DNA of 64,000 bases, from assembly GCA_010094045.1 (NCBI GenBank), contig ML986637.1, forward strand, positions 186,001 to 250,000, given 5' to 3'. Position 1 is the first letter of the stretch; every line of letters begins with the position of its first letter. The position numbers and the translations under genes are program-made. The notes under the pieces were generated by a model. The model did not search any database, was not told the origin of the DNA, and worked only from the letters and a program-made list of their open reading frames with translations. This stretch comes from Lojkania enalia (taxonomy: Eukaryota; Ascomycota; Dothideomycetes; Pleosporales). This document shows, in pieces, positions 47,723-59,965 of the stretch.

Positions 47723-49535
47723 GATATGGGGTGATGATGTTGTAGAGCTAGCCTAGCGCGATAGAGGGGTGGGGAGGTAGAGGTTTTATATGATGGAGGC
47801 GGGCGGCGTTGACAAATTTGTGGGCGCGTTCTACTACTCGAGCAAACACGCTGGGTGTAACATTTTGTTTGCCGAAGTCGTGTACCTATGCGGCGCTATT
47901 TGACGTCGAGGATCGCGAGTCGAAGAAGGCAGAATAGGTATAATCAAGGCTCTATTAATTGTAAGCTTAAAAAGGTTACATTAGCAGGTATAATCTTGTA
48001 TTCATAGCTGGGTAGAACAGTGGACGTTCAAAGGGCTACGCAACCCTTGTACTACATATTAACCTGGGACTTCATACCCCATTCCTTTAGTCGAAGCAGC
48101 GGGGATCGAGGAGTGCATATAAAGGATGGAATTCGTGGTCTTCGCCCGAAGCAGAAGCTCTATCTGGACTGGATTGATACATTTGGTTGCTGTGTGGATA
48201 TGGATTGCGCTATCACGGGGATATTGTTGGGGAATATGCTATAGATACATATGTACATTCGAAGAGTAATATTTCTTGAGATGTGACTGAGTGACGGCTA
48301 GCAGAGAGTAGAGCTTTCGAGCATAAAGAGGTTGAAAAGACTATCCAAGATTAGCATCCCCTGTTGTAGAATTCGAGTTTTGGATAAGGAGAGATGTGAT
48401 ACCAAAGACGTTACGCGCGTAACAGCTACGAAGCTTAATTTTGATCCCCCAATCTAGAGGGCTGGAGACTGATGTAGAGAATTAAGTGGTGGGAATTATA
48501 ACAGGGCAACCATGAATGCGACGGCAAATGCTATTTGCATTGTTTATTTTATGAGAGTTAATTATCAACCATTGAAATGTTTTCCAGATTCTCTCGCCCA
48601 TGGTGCGACAGATAGCTAGAATGTCCAGACTACAGATGCGGTCATATGAGCAAGGGTAGGAACTGGTTGTTGGATGTCTCGTGCGGGAGCCGAGTGCCCG
48701 GGACCGGGAAAATGGAGATCTTTCTTCCCAATGATTTCTCCCTAAATAGTGAGATCTTACCTTCTTTATCGTGGACTATGCCATTCACACGGGCTTTCTA
48801 GGACCCCGGAAGTTCCGAGTCAGCATGCCAAGCTCAGTCTCGCCTGCGCCTCCAATGACTGATACGGACGTAAAACGGATACGAAGGATCTCTCTCTAGG
48901 GTTCCGCCGAGTCCGCTCCGCTTTCGCAAGTTTTTCAGTCCGTTTATCGTCCACCGGTCGTCGCAAGCCTAGATAGTTGAATGGTGTTGTCAGGCAACGA
49001 CCAACACAGTTCAGACGTTGCGCCGCTGCGCCGCCCTTGGCTTGAACGTAGAACCCACATGGTGCTCCGTTAACTTCATGTTCGTATTACATCACGTTCG
49101 AAACCCATACCCTTTCTGGAAGAGCTTGCGAAACAAATACAAAGCCCGTCGTGTTTTTTTCGGCTCCCGCACCATTTTCGTACGGCCTCGAGGTGTAGCG
49201 TAAGAGATTGGTTTGTAGACTGTACCAGCATTAGACGCCTTAAGCACGTTGCCCTGCAGGATTGCGACAGCTCTGTGCGCCGTGATAAGATGCCGCGTAC
49301 AGTAGGTTCAGCCAACGTAAGAGTCAGATATCATATATATAGTGATGCCCCATTCATCCAGTGTGGCCCAAGGCCTTATAGATTTCTCTACATTATTCTC
49401 ATATCCGTCTCTGATACATCAGCACGTAGAAGCCGTTTTATTTCGTGCCCTTGTTCATTCACTGTTTACCTCCCAGCATCTGTCCTCCCCGGCCCTTCCG
49501 GTACTTACCCCCTGAACTCAGGTCTCAGAAGAACA
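47723..49535. other. divergent intergenic region
   Basis: About 1.8 kb. No frame has a recognisable domain. The plus-strand frame of the RTA1-like gene is open upstream to 49275, but family similarity begins only after 49536. I see nothing else. Confidence 0.45.
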
Positions 49536-50514
49536 ATGCCTAGTGAACAAGTCCAGGTTCCGGAGTGGTGCGCTGAGGTCGGCCCAGATTGTCCTGTCGA
49601 AGGTACCGTCTATGGTTACTACCCATCACTCGGGTGGAATGCCTTCTTTGCTGCTGTCTTCGGTCTCTGCTGCCTCCTCCAAGTCGGTCTCGGCATCAGA
49701 TACAAGACATGGTCGTTCATGATCGCAGTCGGACTCGGATGCGCTGGCGAACTAATAGGCTACATTGGCCGCATTATGTTGCACGACAATCCTTACGATA
49801 ATAACGGCTTCACAATACAAATCGTATTGCTCATCTTCTCCCCGGCATTCCTCGCGGCGGGCATCTACCTTACGCTTAAGCACATGGTCATCAAATTTGG
49901 CGAGCAGTGGAGTAGGTTGCGACCAAATTGGTATACATACATCTTCATTGCGTGCGATATCTCCTCGTTGGTCTTGCAGAGTGCAGGAGGGGCCATGGCC
50001 GCCACAGGCGATGATGGCGATAGTATTCTAGACACTGGCACAAATATTATGATTGCGGGTATCATTTGGCAGGTCGTTGGTAAGTTGTATGTCTTATCTC
50101 TATGAAAGCACTCGCTAACCACATCTTTCAGTTCTCATCATCTTCGCTGCCATCGCCGGCGAATATGCCTACCGCACATATATCCGCCGCGACTCGCTTT
50201 CTGCCGAAGCTATTCGACTGTGGAATAGTCGCCGCTTCCGACTCTTCCTTGGTGCAACCATCATCGCCTATCTTGGCATCTTCATCCGTTGCGTCTACCG
50301 TATTCCCGAACTGATAGAAGGATGGGGTAGCAAGTTGATGCGCAACGAGGTCGAGTTCATTGTTCTAGAAGGCATCATGATTGTTATTTCCGTCATTGCA
50401 CAGACGGCTTTCCATCCCGGATACTTCTTCCCGGCATTGGCAGGCACGTTTGGGAGGAAGAAGGCGGAAAAGAGTGTGAATGATAGCGACGTTGAGATGG
50501 TAGGTCGCGCTTAG
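49536..50514 (+). CDS. RTA1-like seven-transmembrane lipid-transport protein
   Basis: Two exons, 49536-50079 and 50132-50514, give 308 residues. The pattern fits the RTA1 family (Rta1, Rsb1, Pug1): about seven hydrophobic helices, a Tyr-containing start (VYGYYPSLGWNAFFAAVFGLCCL), a conserved GELIGYIGR turn, IQIVLLIFSPAFLAAGIYLTL, FIACDISSLVLQSAGGAMAA, GTNIMIAGIIWQV, and RCVYRIPELIEGWGSKLMRNE with EGIMIVISVIAQTAFHPGYFF near the end. Yeast Rsb1 exports sphingoid bases and Rta1 gives resistance to aminocholesterol; fungi have many paralogues. The protein sits in the plasma membrane or ER. I set the start at 49536 (MPSEQVQVP) because upstream residues are not family-like. Confidence 0.9.
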
Positions 50515-50852
50515 ACTGTCTTGGTTTCTAGTAAACATATTCCCTGTTGATTAAAGTGCTATACTACAGGAGGGGTTCTAGTACAGCGCGTATGGGCTAT
50601 TGAAGCAAGGTTAAATTGGAGTTTTGGAGGTATTGGGATGGTGGCCATCTCTAGGATTCTATTGGCGTTCAAATGTGCCAGAAAAGCGAGACGAGGGGCA
50701 GAAGGGCGGAAGGGCTCAATCACTGTCAAGATTGCGACGACACATATGTGTATTAGTCATGTAGATAGTATATTATACCTATTGTTTCATAAGACAATTT
50801 CGCACTCCAACCATTGCTCTAGATTGTTCCGAGACTAGTCGTACCCCGAACA
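50515..50852. other. intergenic spacer
   Basis: Short region between two same-strand genes; contains the RTA1 gene's 3' end and a methyltransferase promoter, with no recognisable motif. Confidence 0.45.
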
Positions 50853-51657
50853 ATGTCCAACACAGCCACCCAACCACTGGCGCCCAATGACCTCAAGGAC
50901 CGTGTGAAAGTCTCGTACGATGCAATCGCAGAGACATACAGCAAGTTCACGAAAGCTCATGATAATACTCGTCTGCACTATGGCACCAAGCTGCTTGGCC
51001 ACTGGGTGTCGAAGCATGGCATGCAGCCAACAGCCCTCGAGCTCGGTAAGCTTTCCATTTCCGGCCCAAATTGATGCCTATGTTGGGGCAACAACGCGAG
51101 CATTGACGCGGAATCTCTATGCTTACTTTTCCCACCTCTTAGGCTGTGGCGCCGGTGGGCCGGCCACCGAGCTCCTTATTGAACATGGATTCCACGTAAC
51201 GGGCAACGATATTTCAGCGATCCAGCTCGAGCTCGCCAAGGCGAATCTCGTTAAACATGATAAGTACTTTACAGCAATTCAGGGGGATATGATGGAGCTT
51301 GATTTCCCGATTGCATCCTTCGATGTCGTGTTCGGGTTATTTTCTATCATTCATCTCCCCCGTCAAGAGCAGCGTGTTCTCGTCAAGCGAGTTTTCAATT
51401 GGCTCAGACCGTGCGGCGTCTTTCTTGCGAACTTTTCGAAGGACGCAGTTGAAGTTGAGATCATTGAGAAGTGGTTGGGCGAGGAACAAGGTTGGATGTT
51501 TTGGAGTGGCTGGGGCGAAGATGGAAGTGTGAATATGGTGGAGGAGGCTGGGTTAGAGGTGTTGATGAAAGAAGTCAGAGACGAGGGTGTTCAGGAGCAT
51601 TTTGTGTGGGTACTTGGGAAGAAGAATGATGGGAGTGGATCTGAAGCTGCTCTATGA
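50853..51657 (+). CDS. class I SAM-dependent methyltransferase
   Basis: Two exons, 50853-51045 and 51143-51657, give 235 residues. The SAM-binding motif I is rebuilt across the intron: ALELGCGAGGPATELL, followed by the acidic end of strand 2 in VTGNDISAIQLELAKANL. Motif II-like GDMMELDFPIASFDVVFGLFSIIHLPRQEQ and a C-terminal LRPCGVFLANFS follow. This is a typical small-molecule methyltransferase (methyltransf_11/25 group). The substrate cannot be inferred; neighbours give no pathway clue. Confidence 0.88.
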
Positions 51658-51969
51658 CTTGTACGTGAGAGCATTGGAAAGAACCTAGTTCTAACCATTC
51701 CAAAAGCAAAATAATGGGGGTTAATATTTGATCGAGTATCGGATCCAGCAAGAGCAGTTCCTTGAGCCCCTTGTACATTCTCGTGCATGTTCCCGTTCTA
51801 TTTAGTCCTCCTGTTCGCGCTATATCTCCTGAATTTCTTGGAGTTAGGCTGATATTCCGAAGGAGGGGCAAGGTTTCCACTTCGGACTATTGTTAAATTG
51901 TTGATTGGAAAGTGAGCAATTCAGTCATTTAGCTTGCTACCACTTGCGTCTATCAGCAACGGGAGGCAA
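51658..51969. other. convergent 3' flanks
   Basis: Between the methyltransferase stop and the stop of the large SET-ankyrin gene; nothing recognisable. Confidence 0.45.
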
Positions 51970-54900
51970 TTATGCCTCGTCTGAGTCTTGAATTTGTCGT
52001 TGAGCGTAAGATGAAGATCGATCTTTGGGTTCGGTTGCCTCATATTCTCGATTCTCAAATGACTCCATAATGTCAAACCATTCTCCATGCCTACCGATCT
52101 CCGTCATCAATCCTTCCGCTCCACCCCATAATTCAATAGGCACTTTTCTTGGATCAGCCCCATGTTCTAGTAGCAAATTGAACATTTCTGCATCATGCAA
52201 CTGAACAGCGAGCGTTAAGGGACTGGAGATCTCTATGCCATTCCGGTTAGGAGGATTAGAATGAGCTCCGTTCTCAAGTAGGAGTCTAGCCAGCGCATGG
52301 TTTTTCTGGGATGCGGCATAGTGAAGACCAGTCGCTCCTCGCGGAGTGCTCAAAGCGGCCGTAAATGCCGAATCTGGTGCTGTCTTCAATATTTCTTCGA
52401 CAAGGCTTATGTTATCCGGCGTCTGGCTTAGGCTCTGAAGGATTTGAAACCAATCTAGGCCTCGCTGTTTCTTGATCCGAATACGCTCCTTAAATGCTTG
52501 TAACATGGAGTCGCCAACATCTAATACTTCAACTTGGACATTTTTATCAAAGAGAAATTCGACAAAAGAAAGGTGGTCATGGTTTACGGCTGTCGATAAC
52601 GGACTCCGTCCATCGGCGGTTCTGATGTTAACATTGGCCCCGTATTCCACCAAAACCCTCGCAAGTCTTACGTCACCATTTTTGGCGGCTTCATTGAGCA
52701 AAGCGAAGTCCTCCCCTTGTATGCAGATGGGGGAGTTCAAGAAATCGTGTGCCGTATTCTTGTCGGGAATGTTCTTAAGTACTTCAACAATGTCTGCAAT
52801 ACTCTTGTCGTTGCCGTGGCAGTTCTGAACGCGAGCCAAAATATCCTCATCGAAGAACTCCCAGTCTGAAAGCGAATTAGTAAATGTAAACCAACTGAAT
52901 AAGTATTGATATACCCAAGTAGTTTTCAGGAGCTGGTTCGTCTTCCGCTACATCAGGTTCACTAGGCGCACGTATTGCTTGTTGGAGAACACACTCGAGG
53001 CCTCTATCACATGGACATTCCCCAAATTCTCCGAGAACCGTTTCGATCGCTGTTCGAATGAATTCGTGGTCGCTCATGGGAACGACTGCCTTGCGGATCG
53101 TCATTTCCAGTCTCTGTCGCACGTCTTCATCAAAATCCCATCCAAGCGTAAGCTCTACGCCGGCTAGAATTTCTCGTTTGGCAACCAAACAAAAGTGGAA
53201 TCTGTTTGTAGTGTCATGGGCAAGAATTTTCATCTCTGTGTTTGCATTACAACTTCGCCGAATATGTCCTGGAATTGTCGTGGAATCGATGTATATTGGA
53301 AGATAGGGTGGAAAGAAGGTGGACCGCCGGGGGTGATGCAGCATGTCCCAACGATTAATGGGGTCCGAGGTATATTCCTCCCTCCTCCCAATGCGTCCTG
53401 TGATTTCGCCTATAAGCTCATTCTGAAGGATGGAGACCACTGCCCTTATTCCGAGATACCCATTCTTACTTTTGCGAACTGCAATAGGGGGTTGAGTCAT
53501 GCTTTCAATACTGCTATTGATGCGGGAGACCTTTGGCAGTTGCGGATCTACTACGGCATTGCCAAGGACATTCTTGCCAAATAGCCATTGAGAAGTCTCA
53601 TTCGCGATCCGAAGATCAGAATAAAAGTTGCCCCCAATTTTGGCTTTCGATAGGGGCCCCGTCAAATCGTAGACTAAGCGAGTTCCGTGGATTTTGTCAA
53701 ACTGGTAGAGGAGTTCCCGTATCCGCTGTTTTACTTCAGGTCCATAAACCCCAGCCAATATAGAGACCTGATCTACCAACTCCTGTGTGCTTTCTAAAGA
53801 AGTGAGATCAACACCAACCCTTGCCTTCAACAAGAAGGCAACAAACTCTTCCTGGCTACGATTGATAGCAACCTCAAAAATTGTGTTGCCGGAGGCCATC
53901 TCGGTTCTAGGAGATGCTCCTTGCATTATCAAATACTTGGCTAGTGGCAGGTCGCCCCGCTCAGCTGCGAAATAAAGAGAGTCAAAGCTGGTATCAGAAT
54001 TGATAAACTCGCTAGGGTATGTCCGGAAATAACTAGCGGCGACCTCTAATCGCTCTGCTGAAGAAGAGCACTTTTCGAGCTTTTGTCGAAGGTGGAACCT
54101 GTCCTCTTGCGCATGAATCGGCTGGCTTCGCTTCGCGGTCTTTTTTGTAATCCATGGGAGTATCCATTGGAATCCAGCTGGTCTCCAATCCATGGGCGGG
54201 GTCCAGGCAGCTATCTGAGGTCTAAAATTTGAGCGAAATTTGCGGCGCTGGAACAAATTCTGGATAAAAGCAACTTCTTCCATGGTAAGATCTGTTATCT
54301 CTCGAGGAGACACTTTCTGCTGTGAAGGCTTGTATGCGTTTTCAGCTCTAATTGAGTAACAAACTGCAGCTAAGGCTACTCGAAACAAGTCTCTTCCGTC
54401 GGATTTATGCTGGGTCTGAATGTCTTCCTCCGCATAAAGTGGAGAGATAGTCACTCTTCCGGTTCCATGTTTTACAGTAATTTGCCCGGATCCCCAATGA
54501 AATGCATATCTGTAAGAATGGGTAAGCTGGTAGTATTATGAGGAGAATTAGAGTTGTAACGCAAGAGACTCACTCCGTAGAGCTTTCGGAAAAGAACGCA
54601 AGGATCCTGACGACCTTCGTGATGATTGAGTATAGTCGGATATGGTATATCCACGGCTTAAGATCATGGAGTCTCGTTCGCAATGTTTCCATCAAAGGCT
54701 TACCGTATTCTCTAGAGTCCAAAACTAGTTGGTACTGATAACTCATTTCTGTAGATGTCAGACGCGCTTGTTTTCTCGGAAAACTCGCTGCCTGCGAGTC
54801 TGTGTCAGTGTTAGGAAGGCTGCTAAGTCTACTTCTATCTGCTGTGTGAATTGTACCCGCGGCCGCTACACTGGTCTTGGAGCCTGCATTAGCATCATCT

Positions 54901-56435
54901 TCCAAATAACCTCTCGGAAGTGCAAAGAGAGCAAGTTGTTCCATGTGCGATCCGACATGGCGTCTATATTGAGCCGGAGTTACAATTACCATCTCCTCCT
55001 CAGAAATTTCCGGATTTGCGAGCCGCAATTTCTTTTCCCATTCATGGCCGCAAATGGGACAGTCGGAGGCAGCTAGGTGTTTGATTGGTTGCCGACCAGC
55101 ATCAAGAAGGGCATCTAGCTGATCATTTGTCATGCCTTGAGCGTGCTGGCTCTGGAGATGGCGTTTGAAAAGTTCCATGGACTTGAAGTTATGGCTCTGG
55201 CAAAAGTTACAGAGCCATTGCGCTCGGTGACAACGGAACTCGTGGTGAAACCACTCATGACGGTCGGAGAAAATTTTTACATCGCACTTTTCGAAAGTGC
55301 AAACGTAAGGCCGTAGGTCTGAGAATGCGTGCTTCCTCCAGGAACTTTCTTTTCTTACATTCTGGATTGTCCAGCAAAGCGGGCATTCGAACGTGATTGC
55401 CCCTTTCGCAATCTCGGACAATGGAGGAAGCTGATGATTTTCATCACTTTCCTCCCCTAAGGAAAGCGCGTATGAGGTCTGCGATTGGCCATCCTCAAAA
55501 TTTGTTTCTAGGAGTTCACCTTCTCCAAGACGCAATGTCGATGCTAAAGTTGACGCTAAGGCGCTTGTTGGCTTGGTTGTGTCTGTTTTGCCTGCCTGTG
55601 ACTTTTGCGCCCATTCGACTGTTAGTGCCGGGGTTGTAGGCTTTATATTTACTTGCAGTTCCCCTAATTCCGGGTCGACTCTATCAAGTTTTTCTCTGTG
55701 ATCGCGTGTGTAGCGCAGATACTGCCTCCGCTGGGTTATCGCCTTTCCAAGCCTTTCTTTAAGCCACATATTTTCCGGTTTGGCCAAAAATGGGAATTTG
55801 TGGCCTACATGACTAATATCGTAACTCTCATCGAATGTGATTTGCTTGGAAGCCAGTGCCCTTGCAAACCGATCACGGGGACTTGCTTTGCGGATCAACA
55901 TAGCAATCCGAAATAAGCTTGTAATGGTCTCCTTAACACTCTCAAACAGCTCCTCAGCCTCAGAAAGATGTGGAGTCTGGATTTCTGGATTATCCTCTGT
56001 AACCCTGTTTCTAAGTCTCTCATCCCTGTCTCCTTCATCTTCTTCTTCACCTGTATAATTGTCATCAGATGCATATTGACGATTTCCCCGTTCTCCAGAG
56101 GCAATGGCCATTGCTGTACAAGATTAACTTAGGTTGGGGTACGTTCAACTACCCATACCATTTCGCAGTGCGTCCTTCAGGTCATTGAGAAGATCTTGGA
56201 TCTGTATTGCTACTTTGGGGGACTCTCTCAACCGATGATCAAGGGACGAGGTTAATGAAAGACGTTGAAGAGCACCGAGATTTCCCGCCCATATCCTGTA
56301 ACGCCCAGCCTGGTCTTCGACAGCCGCCTGCTTTAAGGCTGACCGGCGTTCACACTGAGCATCATGGAGGAGAGATGAAAATTCGTTGAAGAGCTGGCCG
56401 CACTCTATCGCGGAATTTGCTATAGGGCGTTGCAT
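51970..56435 (-). CDS. C2H2 zinc-finger / SET-domain / ankyrin multidomain protein
   Basis: Four exons on the minus strand, 56435-56159, 56113-54574, 54509-52915 and 52865-51970, all joined in frame with good GTATGG, GTGAGT and GTATAT donors, predict 1,435 residues. Residues 1-92 are a helical domain found at the N-terminus of many Pezizomycotina proteins (ECGQLFNEFSSLL, EDQAGRYRIWAGNLGALQ, SLDHRLRESP). Residues 334-483 hold fungal C2H2/Cys-rich fingers (FECPLCWTIQ, RPYVCTFEKCDVKIFSDRHEWFHHE, WLCNFCQ, SDCPICG, RRHVGSHMEQLALFALPR). About 780-840 is an ankyrin pair. About 956-1069 is a SET3-like SET domain (GYLGIRAVVS, HIRRSCNANTEMK, LVAKREILAGVELTLGWDFD) with a Cys cluster behind it (GECPCDRGLEC). 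About 1190-1380 are further ankyrin repeats. It is likely nuclear. The SET start lacks a methionine of its own near the junction, supporting one gene rather than two, but a transcript should confirm it. Confidence 0.7.
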
Positions 56436-56645
56436 ATCTCTGTAATGGTTTTCCGGATTAAAAAATGGGGGATCGTGATGCTTTTGGAAAGACACGATGC
56501 CTACTGCTAAGGTTTCACGTAGTATAAGTTGAGGTGCTCCCCTCAGTTCTAGCCCCCAAATTATCAAAACAGACCCTCAGCCTGACACCACCTCACTGTA
56601 CTTACAAACTTAACTCTCATAATCCTCATCTCCGCAATAAATGAA
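56436..56645. promoter_or_regulatory. compact divergent promoter
   Basis: Only 210 bp separate the start of the SET-ankyrin gene (minus) from that of the DUF7580 gene (plus), so the two probably share control elements. The minus-strand frame of the SET-ankyrin gene stays open through part of it (to 56567). Confidence 0.55.
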
Positions 56646-56649
56646 ATGA
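56641..56649 (+). promoter_or_regulatory. minimal uORF overlapping the DUF7580 start
   Basis: ATGAAATGA: a two-codon reading frame (Met-Lys-stop) whose TGA overlaps the main ATG at 56646 by two bases. A ribosome that used the first ATG would stop on top of the real start, which could dampen translation or require reinitiation. Confidence 0.5.
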
Positions 56650-58358
56650 GCGGAATTGAAATCGCTGGTCTCGTGTTGGGGGCTTTCCCGATTCTAATCC
56701 ATGCTCTGGAAAGTTATCGAGAGAGTGCTGAGGTCCTTGTTGACTGGTGGCGGATCCAGCGTGCTTACAAAAAATGTAAACAGGATCTCCACTACCACAG
56801 AATACTATTCGAGGGTAATATTGAGAGGTTTCTTCTACCACTTATAGTAGATGACGATGAGCTAAAGACTCTAATGGCTGATCCGGCTGGCGATGCCTGG
56901 GAGGACAAAGAGCTAGAGACGAGGCTGACGGAACGTTTACCCAAATCCTACGGACTGTTCCTAGACATCATGAGTGATATAAACGAGCTCATGGAGGCAT
57001 TGAAGAAGGAACTCGGAGTCAATAATTCGAAGTTCCAGGCGAGCGTTAACCCGGTATGTCGATAGCTTGTTTGGTAGGGTATCTTCTGTTTTAACCGCAA
57101 CCAGAGTGGTACACTAATCAAGTCCAATGCTTCACGGAAGGACATCTTGAGTATATCGAACGTTGAGTTTCAGGCTAAGCGTATCAAATTCAGTCTGAAA
57201 AAATCATCTCGTGAGCGATTGTTCTCTCAGCTGCAACAGGCCAACGATCGGATGCGGAATCTTCTCGAAAGCAACGACCATGTGACTGCAGCACGGAGAA
57301 GGAGAGAGACAGTAAAGACGCCCTCTATAGTTAGTCGTAAGATGAGCGAGTTCTGGTTACACGCAAAACGCTTACATGAGGCCCTGTCGAAAGCATGGCT
57401 GTGCGGATGTGCCACCCATGTCGCCAACCTGCAGTTGCAGCACCGTACATCTGAAAAGGTTGAATTTGATGTCTTATTCCATCTTGGATCAAGTTCTGAT
57501 CGTGGTGGTTGGCGGGAAACGAAGATTAAAATGATTCCTGGCGATTCCCTCATCGGTTCATCCGGGTTTAACATCAATGTACCTAAGAGTATACAGAATG
57601 TTGACCAGGCACCGAGACAAGTACATTGGGGAGGAGCGGATGATCCCAGACAACAAACATCCCCCCAAGGACATGTGAATCAAATTAAGGATCTATGCAG
57701 TACGCTATCAACAGCCGGTTCGGATTGTTTTGGCTTCCTCGATGAGGATGAACACCGCTTCGTGCTCTATCCTGGTAGTCGCATTCCATCTATGGACCGC
57801 TTCTCCACCACCACTCTAGACTATCTACTCCAGGATGCTTACTCGCTGACACGCCGAAGCCGCTACCATCTCGCACTAACTCTTGCATCCTCGTATCTCC
57901 AGCTTGGCGCTACGCCATGGTTTAATGCACCTCTTGGGAAAGACAGTATTATATTTCTCCAAGAATCTTCTGATCCCGAGTCAATTCTCCTCGACCAACC
58001 TTACATCCGCCGCGAGATTTCTAAGGTATCTGTGCAACTTGCAAGCAACACTATATCATCTCTTGGCATACGTCTTCTAGAGCTTTGCTTTGGCACACCC
58101 CTGGAAAATAGCAAATTTCGCAAGCAATTACCTCCCGGGGACGAGATTTCGGCTCCTATCCTGGACTACGTTGCTGCTATCCAATGGAGCAGGAGGGTGA
58201 GCGAGGAGGCTGGGCCAGAATTTGCGGATGCTATTGAGTGGTGTTTGCATACGAATGAGTTGAGTGACGGAAGCTGGAGAAAAGAACTATGGGCTCATGT
58301 CATTGTACCTCTAGATTCCTGTCATAGACAGGTCTCACAGAAATTGGTCGTCATTTGA
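56646..58358 (+). CDS. DUF7580 domain fungal protein
   Basis: Two exons, 56646-57053 and 57105-58358, give 553 residues. The N-terminus MSGIEIAGLVLGAFPILIHALESYR is a hydrophobic helix typical of the family (related in style to the HeLo-like heads of fungal incompatibility proteins), followed by DWWRIQRAYKKCKQDLHYHRILFEGNIERFLLPLIVDD. The C-terminal half matches the DUF7580 block: LDYLLQDAYSLTRRSRYHLALTLASSYLQLGATPWF and SLGIRLLELCFGTPLE, ending in DAIEWCLHTNE. These proteins are abundant in Pezizomycotina, often in variable regions, and have no established function; the shape (membrane-like head, kinase-like-sized tail) suggests a link to fungal programmed cell death or non-self recognition, which is inference. 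A two-codon uORF overlaps the start. Confidence 0.85.
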
Positions 58359-58834
58359 TCATTATGATTTGGAGCCAAGAAGTCGCTCAAAGCGCAAGAC
58401 ATGTACAAAACGAGGTGTTAAAATGGTATATCTAGGAATTTTTTTTTTTTGGAAGGTGAACCTAGTTATGTAATCGCACGCATGAATGAGTTTGAAATTC
58501 TTGCACGAGGCTCCGTAAGGTCTCCTGATACTGTTAGGGAACTCCTAGCTCCAGCTACCCCACAATTGTTACATCGAAGACGTCAAAAAGAAAAAAAACT
58601 CTATATTCTTGACACAACGGGCACCTCCGAGTTGACGTATCATTGTTTCATGGACGTCTAAGAATCTTGTTGATGAATTTCTGACTATGGCCAAATCATT
58701 TCGTAGTACAATAACCGATTATTGCAAACGTACGCACGTCTGCATCTATAAATTAAGAATAGTGATAATAAAATCCCGAGCTAAGCCCCCTCGAAACCGC
58801 TCACCCCCTTTCCCACGCCTCAACCATATCACAT
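58359..58834. other. intergenic spacer
   Basis: AT-rich, with a T run near 58440-58450. A 70-codon frame at 58449-58661 has no recognisable content. Confidence 0.4.
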
Positions 58835-59965
58835 GGACACGGTTCGAATATACAATGTCCACTGGTACCGTCGCCTCCCTCTCAGCCAAGAACCCTTCAC
58901 ATTCCGCGGCCCCGTCACAATCAAAAACTTTCTTGGTCCCCGATATTGTTCTGTTCTTCCTGTTTTGATCTCTCGTCTCTTTCTGCTTTATCCGAAACTT
59001 CAGGGCTTTGCAAAGAAGTTTACATCGCGTGTATGAGAGTTTCTACTTGGGAAATTTCTAGGTCGGCATTGCGCTGACACTGTATTGCACGCGGTTGTAT
59101 GATGTACCATCTTGCAGGCCGCGGTTGGCCAAAGCGCTGAAGGCGTGCTATTGGACGTATGCCGGCTGTGTTGCTGGTTGCTGTATTCCATTATCACGTT
59201 ATTGTCGACTTGTAATGACTGCTTGTTGCGAAGACTATGACGGCTTAGATACTGCCTATGTGCCTGTTCATCATTTTAGGTCCTCTGGTGGTTGTTCTAG
59301 AATATTCGCAGCCTATGTCTGGGATTGATGACTGTATTAATTTTGTATACGATTTCTGCGACCAGATTGGTGAATAACGATTTTCTGGAGTCGAGTATGA
59401 AAGTGGGGATGCACGTTGCTGTTGGGTCTTCAGGTATGATTCCATAACTTCTGCGATAGTCTGCACAAGATGTTAGTGGTGTGTAGCATACACAGAAAAT
59501 ATTTGTGGACCGAGGCATACATGCGCCCAAAGTCGTCCCAGAATACTATCTATGTATCTTACACCTCACGATCGGCGAAATCTGGAAAGCAATTGATGTT
59601 CCCGCAGGTATGTTTATCTGGCTCTTCAGCTTCTGGCTCTGTGCTCTTTTCCTAGTCAGAATTCTCACGACCACAAAGAATATACTCTTTACGCTTAGTT
59701 GGCGATATTTTATCTCTCCCAGTGTGGAATTGACTGTCGCCTTGATACGGAGAGGCGGGATTTTGGGTAGCGACGGGATTAAAGGCATAAAATTAGCTAT
59801 GAAAATCGTCTTGGTGATTCTGTGGTCCCTTGTTGCGATTGAAACTTTGAAAAGACTTTGGAAGGTAGTTGTACTTTCGCCGGGCATGGATGAGGACTTA
59901 GAAGACGTGGAAAGGTGTCACGTGTTTCTACTATCCTATTATAGTTGGTCTGTTTTTAGGCCTAT
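58835..59965 (+). pseudogene. TDT-family (malate/C4-dicarboxylate) transporter, broken
   Basis: Segments in different frames follow a tellurite-resistance/dicarboxylate transporter: TWTRFEYTMSTGTVASLSA (the family's W-F-TM-STGG helix, 58827-58885), LVPDIVLFFLF, then YESFYLGN with GIALTLYCTRLYDVP (about 59029-59105), and KALKACYWTYAGCVAGC. The best preserved part is the C-terminus, in one frame from 59505: VPAGMFIWLFSFWLCALFLVRI, the central block ILFTLSWRYFISPSVELTVALI, GSDGIKGIKLAMKIVLVILW and LSPGMDEDLEDVER. Frame changes and stops interrupt the first two-thirds, so no full transporter can be made. Live relatives (S. pombe Mae1 type) carry malate across the plasma membrane. Confidence 0.75.

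Noticed and set aside
52877..54454. SET part of the large gene as a separate gene
   Set aside because: The exon reads in frame through a good intron into the zinc-finger exon upstream and lacks a convincing start of its own; kept as one gene, with the alternative noted.
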